From contig CAJUPS010000024.1 in assembly GCA_910588045.1 (NCBI GenBank), positions 1-36,146 on the forward strand: a stretch of DNA of 36,146 bases, written 5' to 3'. Position 1 is the first letter of the stretch, and the number at the start of each line of letters is the position of its first letter. The notes beneath the pieces were generated by a model. That model saw only the letters and a list, made by a program, of their open reading frames with translations. It ran no database searches and was not told where the DNA came from. The translations under genes and the position numbers were made by a program. Origin of the DNA: an uncultured Oscillospiraceae bacterium. Its GTDB lineage: Bacteria; Bacillota; Clostridia; Oscillospirales; Oscillospiraceae. This document shows positions 1-7,869 of the stretch, piece after piece.

Positions 1-228
1 TAGAACCGTGCGCAGAAGTAAGCACCGGCATCGGCCCACGGCACTGGAGATAGACTGGAAATCTAAAGGTCGTAGCGTAAACAATACCCCCCGTAATCAG
101 GGGATTCTCAAGGGCGGCGTAGCCCCCTTGAGGGTGCTTTTGGTTCTTTTCGCACAAGCGAAAAGAACGCCCGCCCGGCAGGGCCGCAATAATATGGGGG
201 AACCGGGGGCAGAGCCCCCGGTATTGTA
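1..228. other. Window edge with no recognised gene; hairpin-rich intergenic DNA
   Basis: I recognise no gene here. One plus frame stays open from the window edge to a stop at 230-232, but from about base 110 it runs through hairpin-forming sequence. That part includes a perfect 11-bp stem at 143-153/158-168 with loop ACAA, and the argG-side hairpin at 202-222. The first 90 bases could be the 3' tail of a gene that begins outside the window. The composition resembles the hairpin-bearing intergenic DNA seen elsewhere in the window, so I do not call a CDS. Confidence 0.4.
202..222 (-). terminator. Hairpin after argG
   Basis: A perfect 9-bp stem (202-210 with 214-222, loop AGA) lies 7 bp beyond the argG stop codon on the minus strand. 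There is no clear T-tract after it, so it may be a weak terminator or an mRNA 3'-end protector rather than a classical intrinsic terminator. Confidence 0.45.
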
Positions 229-1449
229 TTAAAGCTTCCCCTGCTCCCGATAGGCCTGTACCGTGTCGGGCAGCCCCCACAGATTGATGAACCCTGTAGC
301 ATCATTCTGGTTATAGTCACTCTCTTCAAAAGTGACCAGCTTCTCGGAATAAAGGCTCTCCGGCGACGTCACGGAAGAAGTAATGATATTCCCCTTGTAG
401 AGCTTCAATTTCACCTGCCCGGTGACGTGCTCCTGGGTCTTGACCGCAAACGCCTGGAGGCACTCCCGCAAGGTGGTAAACCACTTCCCATTATAGAGCA
501 AATCAGCAAAATCTACCGCCAGCTTACTCTTCATGTGCTTGGTGTCCTTATCCAGCGTAATCATCTCCAGCACCTCGTGGGCACGATAGAGAATCGTGCC
601 GCCAGGGGTCTCGTAGAGACCCCGGTCCTTCATGCCTACCAGACGGTTCTCCACGATGTCCAGCAGACCGATACCGTTGGCTCCGCCCAGCTTGTTGAGC
701 TTGCGGATGATGTCGCTGGCCTTCAACTTCTCCCCGTCGATCGCCACCGGCACGCCCTTGACAAAGTCAAGGGTCACATAGGTGGGCGCGTCGGGCGCCA
801 TGGCGGGAGAGACGCCCATCTCCAGAAAACCGGGCTTATCATACTGGGGCTCGTTGGCCGGGTCCTCCAGGTCCAGTCCCTCGTGGCTCAGGTGCCACAG
901 GTTCTTATCCTTGGAGTAGTTCGTCTCCCGGCTAATCTTCAAGGGGACGTTGTGGGCCTCCGCGTAGTCGATCTCCTCGTCACGGCCCTTGATGGACCAC
1001 TCCCGCCAGGGGGCAATGATGGTCATCTCGGGGGCAAAACGCTTGATGGCCAGCTCAAAGCGGACCTGGTCATTGCCCTTCCCGGTACAGCCGTGGGCAA
1101 TGGCGTCCGCCCCCTCCTTCTTGGCGATGTCCACCAGCCGCTTGCCAATGATGGGGCGGGCAAAGGCCGTGCCCAGCAGGTAGTCCTCGTACTTGGCCCC
1201 CATCATCATGGAGGGCACGATCACGTCGTCCACCATCTCGTCCACAAGATCCTCAATATACAGCTTGGACGCGCCCGTCTTGATGGCCTTCTCCTTCAGG
1301 CCCTCCAGCTCGTCGCCCTGGCCTACGTCGGCCGCTACGGCGATAATCTCCGGGTTGTTGTAGTTCTCTTTCAGCCAGGGAATAATAATAGATGTATCCA
1401 GCCCGCCGGAATAGGCCAGGACGATTTTCTTGATCTCTTTCTTGCTCAT
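229..1449 (-). CDS. argG: Argininosuccinate synthase
   Basis: This 406-aa protein ligates citrulline and aspartate with ATP to give argininosuccinate, the penultimate step of arginine synthesis, in the cytoplasm. The N-terminal ATP-pyrophosphatase loop AYSGGLDTS is at residues 12-20, and the family block with GCTGKGNDQVRFE follows. Length is normal for the family. I chose the ATG at 1449 (MSKKEIKK) because GGAGGA lies 11 bases upstream (1461-1466). A TTG further upstream would add eight residues with no homology or ribosome site. No argH follows within the window, so the gene appears solitary here. It is read from its own promoter (1504-1532) and ends at a hairpin at 202-222. Confidence 0.96.
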   Translation of the reverse strand: MSKKEIKKIVLAYSGGLDTSIIIPWLKENYNNPEIIAVAADVGQGDELEGLKEKAIKTGASKLYIEDLVDEMVDDVIVPSMMMGAKYEDYLLGTAFARPIIGKRLVDIAKKEGADAIAHGCTGKGNDQVRFELAIKRFAPEMTIIAPWREWSIKGRDEEIDYAEAHNVPLKISRETNYSKDKNLWHLSHEGLDLEDPANEPQYDKPGFLEMGVSPAMAPDAPTYVTLDFVKGVPVAIDGEKLKASDIIRKLNKLGGANGIGLLDIVENRLVGMKDRGLYETPGGTILYRAHEVLEMITLDKDTKHMKSKLAVDFADLLYNGKWFTTLRECLQAFAVKTQEHVTGQVKLKLYKGNIITSSVTSPESLYSEKLVTFEESDYNQNDATGFINLWGLPDTVQAYREQGKL

Positions 1450-1503
1450 GACGATGTATGTCCTCCATTTCAAAAATGTGGGTTACTTATTTGATGTGTA
1501 TAT

Positions 1504-1532
1504 ATATTACTGCTGCGCGTTTTTTTATGCAA
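1504..1532 (-). promoter_or_regulatory. argG promoter
   Basis: On the minus strand, -35 TTGCAT (1527-1532) and -10 TAATAT (1504-1509) are separated by exactly 17 bp. The start codon is about 50 bp downstream. I saw no convincing ArgR box or T-box in the leader. Confidence 0.7.
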
Positions 1533-1837
1533 TGCAAAGTTTTCATGAATTACAGGGGGCACAACGGTTTTCCCTTGTGCATTTTACCGGCAAAATTTTC
1601 TTTGTGTGGTGATTCATCTGTTTTTCTTCCTGCGTCCCCCAGAATCGACGGCCAATTTTTATGAGAATCATGCGGCATATCCTGCATATTATTACTTGCC
1701 GCTCCACTTAGCGGGCGGGACCGGCCGGTAAAACGGCGGGTAATTCCGCTTCAAAAAAGAGACATGTAGTGCAAATTGTATAAATAATTTCCGGAAAATT
1801 AGAGGGAATGTGCATGGTTAAGTGGTTCCCCTTTTGG

Positions 1838-1885
1838 TATAATCGGTATACTGCATACCCCCCAATCCGCCGCGACCTGCGGCGG
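1838..1885 (+). promoter_or_regulatory. Permease promoter and leader hairpin
   Basis: A consensus -10 TATAAT (1838-1843) is preceded by TGG, making an extended -10; the -35 is weak. The leader has a GC-rich hairpin (CCGCCGC 1867-1873 with GCGGCGG 1879-1885, loop GACCT) just before the ribosome site AGGAGGT (1896-1902). I looked for a purine riboswitch here and did not see its conserved core. The rest of the gap from 1533 to 1837 shows nothing I can name. Confidence 0.65.
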
Positions 1886-1910
1886 GCAACATTTTAGGAG
1901 GTACATTCCA

Positions 1911-3356
1911 ATGAAGAAAAACCCGACGGCGAGCGCAGAGTACACCAGTCCCTACGAGTTCCGCGGACGGATTCCTCTGCGTCAGGCAATCCCTCTGGGC
2001 CTACAGCACGTGCTGGCCATGTTCGTTGGCAACCTGACGCCGCTGATGATTATCTGCGGTATCTGCGGCATTACCAGCGACCACCCGGAGATCTACGTGA
2101 CCCTGCTGCAAAATGCCATGCTGGCGGCGGGCATCATTACCCTGATCCAGCTCTGGTCCATTGGCCCCATAGGCGGACAGGTGCCCGTCATCATGGGCAC
2201 CAGCTCCGGCTTCCTGGGCGTCATGAAGGGCGTGGCCGCCAACGCCGCTCTGGGCGGCGGACTGATGTCCTACGGCGCCATCATCGGCGCGGGCATGATC
2301 GGCGGCCTGTGTGAGGCGGCGCTGGGCTTCTTTATCAAGCCCCTGCGGAAGTTCTTCCCCCCGGTGGTCACCGGAAGCGTGGTGCTGGCCATCGGGTTGA
2401 GCCTCATCAGCGTGGGCGTCAACTCCTTTGCCGGGGGCAGCGGGGCCAAGGACTTCGGCTCTGTGCCCAACCTGCTGCTGGGACTGCTGGTGCTGACGGT
2501 CATCGTGGTCCTCAAGCACTTCACCAAGGGCATCACCTCCACCTCCTGCATCCTCTGCGGCATTATTGTGGGCTATATCGTGGCCTCCCTCATGGGCCTG
2601 GTCATGCCCCACGAGCTGGTGGACGCCGAGGGGAACGCCTATGTCGCATCCTGGTACGTCAACTGGGCCAAGATCGGCCAGGCCAAATGGTTCTCCATTC
2701 CCCAGATCCTGCCGGTAAAGCCGGTATTCAATCTCCATGCGATCCTCTCCATCCTCATCATGTTCCTGGTCACGGCCGTGGAGACCATCGGCGACATCTC
2801 CGGGTGCATCGAGGGCGGCATGGGCCGGGAGGCCACCGCCAAGGAGCTCTCCGGCGGCGTCATCTGCGACGGCATTGGCTCCTTTATCTCCTCTATGTTC
2901 TCCTCCCTGCCCACCACGTCCTTCTCCCAGAATGTGGGCCTGGTCACCATGACCAAGGTGGTCAACCGGATGGCCCTGACCTGCGGGGCGGTGTTCCTGG
3001 TCCTGGCGGGGCTCTCCCCCAAGCTGGCGGCGGTGATCTCCATCATGCCCCAGAGCGTCCTGGGCGGCGCGGCGGTGATGATGTTCGCCTCCATCGCGGT
3101 ATCCGGCATCAAGCTGCTGACCAAGTATGGCATCACCAACCGGGTTGTCACCATCGTGTCCATCGCCATGGGTCTGGGCTTCGGCCTGGGCGCCACCTCC
3201 GGCGCACTGGCGGGTCTGCCCCAGGCGGTACAGCTGATTTTCGGCGGCTCGGGTATCGTGCCCGCTGCGGTGCTGGCCATCATCCTCAACATCGCCATCC
3301 CCAAGGAGCAGGAGGACCTGGACAATGAGGCCAGAGTAAACGGCACAGCTTCCTAA
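1911..3356 (+). CDS. NCS2-family nucleobase (xanthine/uracil-type) permease
   Basis: This is a 481-aa polytopic inner-membrane transporter of the nucleobase:cation symporter-2 family, which imports purine or pyrimidine bases with H+ or Na+. Many hydrophobic helices are visible. The family signature QNVGLVTMTKVVNR lies near residue 340, and the conserved segment VVLAIGLSLISVGVNSFAGG resembles xanthine/urate members more than uracil ones. Substrate assignment is therefore tentative. The ATG at 1911 has a strong AGGAGGT 8 bases upstream. The gene is monocistronic, and the interspersed hairpin repeat begins at its stop codon. A CdaR/PucR-type regulator lies 2.5 kb away, but nothing in the sequence links them. 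Confidence 0.92.
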   Translation: MKKNPTASAEYTSPYEFRGRIPLRQAIPLGLQHVLAMFVGNLTPLMIICGICGITSDHPEIYVTLLQNAMLAAGIITLIQLWSIGPIGGQVPVIMGTSSGFLGVMKGVAANAALGGGLMSYGAIIGAGMIGGLCEAALGFFIKPLRKFFPPVVTGSVVLAIGLSLISVGVNSFAGGSGAKDFGSVPNLLLGLLVLTVIVVLKHFTKGITSTSCILCGIIVGYIVASLMGLVMPHELVDAEGNAYVASWYVNWAKIGQAKWFSIPQILPVKPVFNLHAILSILIMFLVTAVETIGDISGCIEGGMGREATAKELSGGVICDGIGSFISSMFSSLPTTSFSQNVGLVTMTKVVNRMALTCGAVFLVLAGLSPKLAAVISIMPQSVLGGAAVMMFASIAVSGIKLLTKYGITNRVVTIVSIAMGLGFGLGATSGALAGLPQAVQLIFGGSGIVPAAVLAIILNIAIPKEQEDLDNEARVNGTAS

Positions 3357-3555
3357 AAGTTTCGGGCCGCCCTTTTCAAAGGGCGGTGGGTCCAGGGCAA
3401 AGCCCTGGCCGCACTCGCAAGTGCGGAACCCCCAAAAGCCGCGCCCGAAAAAATCCAGCAAAGAGCAAAATCCCAAAACTGCGCGGCTTTCGCGCGCATT
3501 TGCCGCTGCGCGGCAAACAGCGCCGGGAGTTCCCGTCAACTCCTGCTTCGCATCA
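3357..3555 (+). repeat. Interspersed multi-hairpin repeat, copy A
   Basis: This copy of about 200 bp matches copy B (minus strand, 5683-5887) and the shorter copy C (7870-7975). In order it contains a hairpin CCGCCCTTT/AAAGGGCGG, a hairpin CCAGGGC/GCCCTGG, a hairpin CCGCACT/AGTGCGG, a conserved run AAAAGCCGCGC, a hairpin TTTGCCGC/GCGGCAAA, and CGGGA/TCCCG. The stems differ in sequence from copy B yet still pair. It starts at the permease stop codon. From 3556 to the PadR promoter at 3648 I see nothing else. Confidence 0.8.
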
Positions 3556-3647
3556 CCAACACCCACATAGCTGCAACCGGCCCCGGGGCACACCGCCCCG
3601 GGGCTTGCTCGATGTCTTTATTTTTCCTTAATATCCCATAATACCTC

Positions 3648-3676
3648 TTGACAAGATGCACTATGCGTTGTATAGT
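3648..3676 (+). promoter_or_regulatory. PadR operon promoter with overlapping palindrome
   Basis: -35 TTGACA (3648-3653) and -10 TATAGT (3671-3676) are 17 bp apart. An inverted repeat, ACTAT (3660-3664) and ATAGT (3672-3676), runs through the spacer into the -10. That is where a PadR autorepressor would be expected to bind. The predicted transcript starts about 10 nt before the ATG. Confidence 0.75.
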
Positions 3677-3693
3677 ATCGTGTGAAAGGGGGC

Positions 3694-4038
3694 ATGGCCG
3701 TGATTGATCCACAACTGAAGCGGGGTCTGCTGGACGTCTGCGTGCTTTCCCTTCTGCGGCGGGGGGACTCCTATGGGTATCAGATCATCAAGGACCTCTC
3801 CGGCTGTATCGAGATTTCGGAATCCACCCTCTACCCCATTCTCCGCCGTCTGGAGAGCGGAGGGTGCCTGACCGTCTACTCCGTGGAGCACAGCGGCAGG
3901 CTGCGGAAGTTTTACCGCATCACCCCCGAAGGGGTGAAAGTCATTGGGCAGTTCCTGGAGAGCTGGCCGGAAATCCAGAGAATATATGATTTAATAAAGG
4001 AGTGTGCCGGAGATGACACGAGCGCAGTTTCTCAATGA
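3694..4038 (+). CDS. PadR-family transcriptional regulator
   Basis: This 114-aa winged-helix repressor shows the PadR core: KRGLLDVCVLSLLRRGDSYGYQII, then STLYPILRRLESGG in the recognition region, then the wing GRLRKFYRITPEG. PadR proteins usually repress their own operon and respond to small molecules or envelope stress. A purine-rich run (3685-3692) lies close to the ATG at 3694; a GTG at 3700 has better spacing and an in-frame GTG at 3682 is also possible, so the exact start is uncertain by a few residues. Its 3' end overlaps the DUF1700/DUF4097 gene by 26 nt, so the two are translated from one mRNA. The pairing PadR-DUF1700-DUF4097 is a recurrent Firmicutes module. Confidence 0.9.
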   Translation: MAVIDPQLKRGLLDVCVLSLLRRGDSYGYQIIKDLSGCIEISESTLYPILRRLESGGCLTVYSVEHSGRLRKFYRITPEGVKVIGQFLESWPEIQRIYDLIKECAGDDTSAVSQ

Positions 4039-5329
4039 TTTGTACCGCCGCCTGAGCGGGAGCGGAATGAAGAAGGAGCAGGCCGAGCAGCACCTCACCT
4101 ACTACGCCGAAATGCTGGCCGACCGCATGGAGGAGGGCATGAGCGAGGACGACGCCGTAGGCAGCATGGAGGACGTGGAGACCATCGCCCGGCGTATCCT
4201 GGAGGAGGAGCGCCTGCCCTACCGGCCTTTGGAAAAAACCGTAAAGCCGCCGGAGTACCCGGACGTCCCCAAGCCGGAGGGTGACGGTGGGAAACGGGTC
4301 TATCAGGTCCCCAAAAAGTGGAACCGGCGGCGGGTCATCCAGGTTGCGCTGTGGACCTTGGCCATCCTCATCGCTTTAGGGGCCGCCAGCCGGTGGATCC
4401 TGCGGCGGGTCTTCTTCCGGGCGCCCGATACGCCTACTGACATAACCGAGGTGTCCTACGGCCCGCAAGCGCCCGATATACCCGCCGATGTAGGTGCAGA
4501 GGCCGCTCCACAAGCGCCCTATGCGTACGAATACGCCTATGCAGACGCGCCCTACATGGAGGGCTATGAGTACAGCAGCGGAGAGTACATCTTTGACTAT
4601 GAGGAGGTCAGCAGCATAGACATCCAGTGGGCCAGCGGCATGGTGTATGTGCAGAGCTGGAGCGGGGACAGCGTCCAGATCCAGGAGTACGCCCAGACCG
4701 AGCTCAGCGACCGGACCAGGATGTCCTGTATCGTAGATGACCAAACCCTGGAGATCCGCTACCGGAACGGCAGCAGCTGGGGCAATGTGAGGGGCAGCAA
4801 GTGGCTGACCGTCCTGGTGCCCGACGGGATGCTGACGGAACTGGACATTGAGACCATCTCCGCCGATGTGCAGCTGTACGGCCTGGAAGTCAAGGAGCTG
4901 GACGTGAGCACCACCAGCGGAGATCTCAACACTGAGGAGTGCTATGCGCAGACGGCGGAGCTGTCCACCACCAGCGGGGACGTCTCCGGGACGGTGGTCT
5001 CCAATGACCTGGAGGTCTACTCCATCTCCGGGGATATATGCCTCTACTCCAAGGAGACACTGGAGCGCGCGAAGCTGGCGACCACCAGCGGAACCGTCTT
5101 CCTCTCCCTGGAGGACGCCGCCGCCCAGTCCATCGGCGTGAGCAGCGTCAGCGGGGACATCTCCCTGAGCCTGCCCTACGAACTGGGCTTCACGCTGAAC
5201 TATTCCACCGTCTCGGGGGACCTTACCGACATTATGGACGCAGCCCTTCAGGATGGGAAGTACGTCCGCAATGGCGGCGGATGTGCGATCAAGGTGGAGA
5301 CCGTCAGCGGAAACCTGGAGATTTTCTGA
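4013..5329 (+). CDS. DUF1700 (HAAS) - TM - DUF4097 envelope protein
   Basis: This 438-aa membrane protein has three parts. Residues 1-65 are a helical DUF1700 domain (MTRAQFLNDLYRRL start, then the acidic DDAVGSMEDVETIARRILEE). Residues 108-126 form one transmembrane helix. A Tyr/Pro/Ala-rich linker (about 165-200) follows, and then an extracytoplasmic DUF4097 beta-helix in which a TTSGD/SISGD/SVSGD motif recurs about every 18-25 residues. I chose the ATG at 4013 because AAAGGAG lies 10 bases upstream and because the homology begins there; the GTG at 4004 sits too close to that ribosome site. With the upstream PadR it is likely to sense or buffer an envelope state, but the ligand is unknown. 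No frameshift is visible. Confidence 0.88.
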   Translation: MTRAQFLNDLYRRLSGSGMKKEQAEQHLTYYAEMLADRMEEGMSEDDAVGSMEDVETIARRILEEERLPYRPLEKTVKPPEYPDVPKPEGDGGKRVYQVPKKWNRRRVIQVALWTLAILIALGAASRWILRRVFFRAPDTPTDITEVSYGPQAPDIPADVGAEAAPQAPYAYEYAYADAPYMEGYEYSSGEYIFDYEEVSSIDIQWASGMVYVQSWSGDSVQIQEYAQTELSDRTRMSCIVDDQTLEIRYRNGSSWGNVRGSKWLTVLVPDGMLTELDIETISADVQLYGLEVKELDVSTTSGDLNTEECYAQTAELSTTSGDVSGTVVSNDLEVYSISGDICLYSKETLERAKLATTSGTVFLSLEDAAAQSIGVSSVSGDISLSLPYELGFTLNYSTVSGDLTDIMDAALQDGKYVRNGGGCAIKVETVSGNLEIF

Positions 5330-5334
5330 TGGGG

Positions 5335-5363
5335 TTGCCCTTTGTCGGGAGTTGTGGTACAAT
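5335..5363 (+). promoter_or_regulatory. Promoter of the Lar-like gene
   Basis: -35 TTGCCC (5335-5340), 17-bp spacer, then TGG and -10 TACAAT (5358-5363). It lies directly after the DUF4097 stop codon, so the small downstream gene has its own start site. Confidence 0.65.
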
Positions 5364-5396
5364 CTCTCTGTTACTTTATGCGGGAGGTTTACCCTT

Positions 5397-5621
5397 ATGA
5401 ATCCCTTTGACGAGATCGAGCTCCAGGACTGCCCCTGCTGCCACGGCACGGGCGTCATCGAGGAGGAGGGCGGCTGGTGCGTGTATGTGCAGTGCGTGGA
5501 CTGCGGCAGCCACACCGCCGAGCTGTCCTTCAAGGATGAAACCGAGCGCCTGGACGCCGCCCGGCGGGTGGCGCGGAACTGGAACATGGGGAAGGTCATC
5601 TACCCGGGTCCAGGGGACTGA
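5397..5621 (+). CDS. Small zinc-ribbon protein, Lar-like
   Basis: This 74-aa protein has two Cys pairs, CPCC and CVDCG, 23 residues apart, followed by EAxxxWN-like residues (RVARNWNMGKV). This is the layout of the Lar restriction-alleviation zinc-ribbon family, whose founding phage/prophage member modulates type I restriction. Chromosomal Firmicutes members have no proven function, so restriction alleviation should not be assumed. GGGAGGT lies 8 bases before the ATG. The gene has its own promoter and a strong hairpin terminator. I see no restriction system or prophage nearby. Confidence 0.75.
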   Translation: MNPFDEIELQDCPCCHGTGVIEEEGGWCVYVQCVDCGSHTAELSFKDETERLDAARRVARNWNMGKVIYPGPGD

Positions 5622-5634
5622 GAGCAAGCAAAAA

Positions 5635-5662
5635 GAGCCCGGAGGTGTGCGCCTCCGGGCTC
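5635..5662 (+). terminator. Hairpin terminator of the Lar-like gene
   Basis: A perfect 11-bp GC-rich stem (5635-5645 with 5652-5662, loop of 6) lies 13 bp after the stop. The T-tract is short (TGTCTT). Confidence 0.6.
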
Positions 5663-5682
5663 TGTCTTATATGCTGACTTAT

Positions 5683-5887
5683 TGTGCGGAGCAAAGGCTG
5701 ACGGGAACTCCCGCCGCTGTTTGTCGCCCCCGGCGACAAATACACGGGAAAGCCGCGCAATTTGGGGATTTTGCTTTTAGATAGATTTTTTTCGGGCGCG
5801 GCTTTTGGGGATTCCGCGCTCTGCGGAGCGCGGCCAGGGGCGCTGCCCCTGGACTCCGCCACCTTTGAAAAGGTGGACGAAACTTTT
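5683..5887 (-). repeat. Interspersed multi-hairpin repeat, copy B
   Basis: Read on the minus strand, this full-length copy begins at the stop of the CdaR-like gene with the same opening AAAAGTTTCG as copies A and C. Its hairpins are CCACCTTT/AAAGGTGG, CCAGGGGC/GCCCCTGG, CCGCGCTC/GAGCGCGG, TTTGTCGCC/GGCGACAAA and CGGGA/TCCCG. All five have counterparts in copy A with different paired bases. Confidence 0.8.
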
Positions 5888-5888
5888 A

Positions 5889-6980
5889 TTATGCGTCGAT
5901 GCCCCGGCTGGTCAGGTACTTCTTGACCATCAACGCCACCTTGAAGGTGATGGCATCATCGAACTCCCGCAGGTCCAGACCCGTGAGCTTCTTGATCTTC
6001 TCCAACCGGTACACCAAAGTGTTGCGGTGAACGAACAGTTTCCGGGCCGTCTCGGAGACGTTGAGGTTGTTCTCAAAGAACTTGTGAATCGTGAACAAGG
6101 TCTCCTGGTCCAGCGAGTCAATGGGGTTCTTCTTGAAGACCTCCACCAGGAACATCTCGCACAGGGTGGTGGGCAGCTGGTAAATCAGACGGCCAATGCC
6201 CAGGTTTTCATAATTGATGATGTACTTCTCCGTGTCGAAGACCTTCCCCACCTCGATGGCGATCTGGGCCTCCTTGTAGCTCTTGGCCAGGTCCCGCAGG
6301 TGTAGGGCCACCGTGCCGATGCCCACGACCACGCGGCCGTCGCCGCCTACCCGCAGGCTGTCCTCCAGCAGGGAGGCCACGCGCTGGATCTCCTTCTCGC
6401 CGCCGTTCTCCGGCAGCTGGTGGATCAGCGCCACGTCGCTGTCCCCTACGCTGAGAACAAAGTCGTTCTGCCGGTCCGGGAACAGGCCCTGAACCACGTC
6501 CATGAGGGCGGCGTCGCCGTCCTCCAGCTGGCGGACCAGGAACACACTCCGGGGCACCTCCGGCGCCACATGGAGCTCCTTGGCCCGCATGTAGATGTCG
6601 CTGAGGAGGATGTTGTCGGAAATGATATTCTTGATAAATGAGCCGCGGTCGTGCTTTTCCTCGTAGTGGTTCTTTGCCTCGTTGAGCGCCACACCGGCCA
6701 TGGAGCACACGGTGTGGCTGGCCTCGTCCTCCCCCATGGTGAACACGGCGTAGTCAAAACGGGAGCCCCAGCCCCCCAGGGCCCGGAAGGTCCGGCCATC
6801 CGTGGTGGTGACGGCGCCGTCCGCCTGGTTGATATGCGCCACGTACTCCGGCCACTTTCTCCCGATCAGTCCCAGATCACTACAGGAAATTACGGTTCCC
6901 TCCCCGTCGATTACGCCCACTACCCGGTCGGTGGCCTCCTTGATCTGCAGGACAACATTCTGAAAAATTCTTCCTGACAT
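5889..6980 (-). CDS. CdaR/PucR-type transcriptional regulator
   Basis: This is a 363-aa cytoplasmic regulator. The C-terminal HTH of the CdaR/PucR class is clear: residues about 300-355, with FFENNLNVSETARKLFVHRN, then LVYRLEKIKKLTGLDLREFDD. The middle (about 135-265) has the GGDEF-like fold common in this group. The N-terminal 100 residues resemble a small-molecule sensing region of the sugar-diacid type. Family members activate genes for uptake or breakdown of sugar acids, purines or amino acids. No obvious target operon lies next to it, so the ligand is open. GAGGAG precedes the ATG, and a strong promoter lies at 7042-7070. The hairpin repeat starts right at its stop codon. Confidence 0.85.
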   Translation of the reverse strand: MSGRIFQNVVLQIKEATDRVVGVIDGEGTVISCSDLGLIGRKWPEYVAHINQADGAVTTTDGRTFRALGGWGSRFDYAVFTMGEDEASHTVCSMAGVALNEAKNHYEEKHDRGSFIKNIISDNILLSDIYMRAKELHVAPEVPRSVFLVRQLEDGDAALMDVVQGLFPDRQNDFVLSVGDSDVALIHQLPENGGEKEIQRVASLLEDSLRVGGDGRVVVGIGTVALHLRDLAKSYKEAQIAIEVGKVFDTEKYIINYENLGIGRLIYQLPTTLCEMFLVEVFKKNPIDSLDQETLFTIHKFFENNLNVSETARKLFVHRNTLVYRLEKIKKLTGLDLREFDDAITFKVALMVKKYLTSRGIDA

Positions 6981-7041
6981 AGCGGTTCTCCTCCATCAGC
7001 AGTCATTCCATCGCTTTGTGCAATCTGTCGGGCTTGTTTTT

Positions 7042-7070
7042 ATTATACCGTGCCCTTCGACACTTTGCAA
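7042..7070 (-). promoter_or_regulatory. Promoter of the CdaR-like regulator
   Basis: Minus strand: -35 TTGCAA (7065-7070), 17-bp spacer, consensus -10 TATAAT (7042-7047). Confidence 0.75.
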
Positions 7071-7137
7071 GACATTTTTTCTTTTTTCCACAAAAAAACT
7101 CAATTCATTTTGGCTGATTTGTAAGTTTCCCGTCTTT

Positions 7138-7848
7138 TCAAGGTTTTCCGCCGATTTTTATAACTTCTTCCCCGGTCAAAAGACGAAATTCCCCCGGTTT
7201 TAGCGACGCATCCAGCACAAGTGTTCCCATGGACAGTCGCTTCAACCGGCAGACTGCCGCGCTCCGACTGGCAATCATCCGTTTGATTTGGTGAAATTTC
7301 CCCTCGTGCAAAGTGACCAACGCCTCGGTGCCGTCCCCCAGGACCTCCAGCCCTGCCGGGCGGCAGGCCGTGCCGTCCGCCAGGACGATGCCCGCAGCGA
7401 AGGCGGCGGCGTCCTCCGCCGTCAGAGGCCGGTCGGTACGGATGCAATAGACCTTGTCCACATGCTTTTTAGGGGAGAGCAATCGGTGGGCCAGGTCGCC
7501 GTCGTTGGTCAGCAGCAGCAGACCCTCGCTGTCCTTATCCAGTCTCCCCACGGGAAAGAGCCCTCGCCGCCGCAGGTCGGGGGGCAGCAGGTCCAGCACC
7601 GTCTCCTGACGGGCATCCTCTGTGGCGGAGAGCACGCCGGGGGGCTTATGGAGCATGACATAGGTGTACTGCCGGATGTCCGGCTCCTCCCCGTCCACCA
7701 GGACGCGGGAGAGGGCGGGGTCCAGTTTCTGCTCCGGTGCGGCAGCGGGGACGCCGTCCACCAGGACCCGGCCCTCCTTGACGAGACTCTTGACCTCCCG
7801 CCGGGACCAGCGGCCCGTGGAGGCAAGCAGTTTGTCCAAGCGCTCCAT
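7138..7848 (-). CDS. rsuA: 16S rRNA pseudouridine synthase, RsuA/RluB family
   Basis: This 236-aa protein isomerises a uridine in rRNA (U516 of 16S rRNA for RsuA). The N-terminal S4 RNA-binding domain covers residues 1-60 (RLDKLLASTGRWSRREVKSLV). The catalytic motif GRLDKDSEGLLLLTNDG has Asp104 as the nucleophile. The segment HRLLSPKKHVDKVY is typical of RsuA rather than RluB/E/F. I chose the ATG at 7848 because the S4 domain begins there and GAGGGA lies 9 bases upstream. The longer open frame upstream only reads through repeat copy C. No clear terminator follows. Confidence 0.9.
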   Translation of the reverse strand: MERLDKLLASTGRWSRREVKSLVKEGRVLVDGVPAAAPEQKLDPALSRVLVDGEEPDIRQYTYVMLHKPPGVLSATEDARQETVLDLLPPDLRRRGLFPVGRLDKDSEGLLLLTNDGDLAHRLLSPKKHVDKVYCIRTDRPLTAEDAAAFAAGIVLADGTACRPAGLEVLGDGTEALVTLHEGKFHQIKRMIASRSAAVCRLKRLSMGTLVLDASLKPGEFRLLTGEEVIKIGGKP

Positions 7849-7869
7849 AGCATCCACTCCCTCATCATT

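Noticed and set aside
1..20. Possible end of a group II intron on the minus strand (ACGGTTC-like)
   Set aside because: Only a few bases agree with domain V and the preceding helix is absent.
427..1494. Long plus-strand open frame opposite argG
   Set aside because: It is a shadow of argG caused by GC-rich third positions; composition is Val/Leu/Gln/His-rich, with no domain and no ribosome site.
1533..1837. Purine riboswitch or T-box in the argG-permease gap
   Set aside because: Neither the purine aptamer core nor a T-box motif could be found on either strand.
2001..3593. 530-aa minus-strand open frame opposite the permease
   Set aside because: Low-complexity Gly/His/Asp-rich translation typical of an antisense frame of a membrane protein gene.
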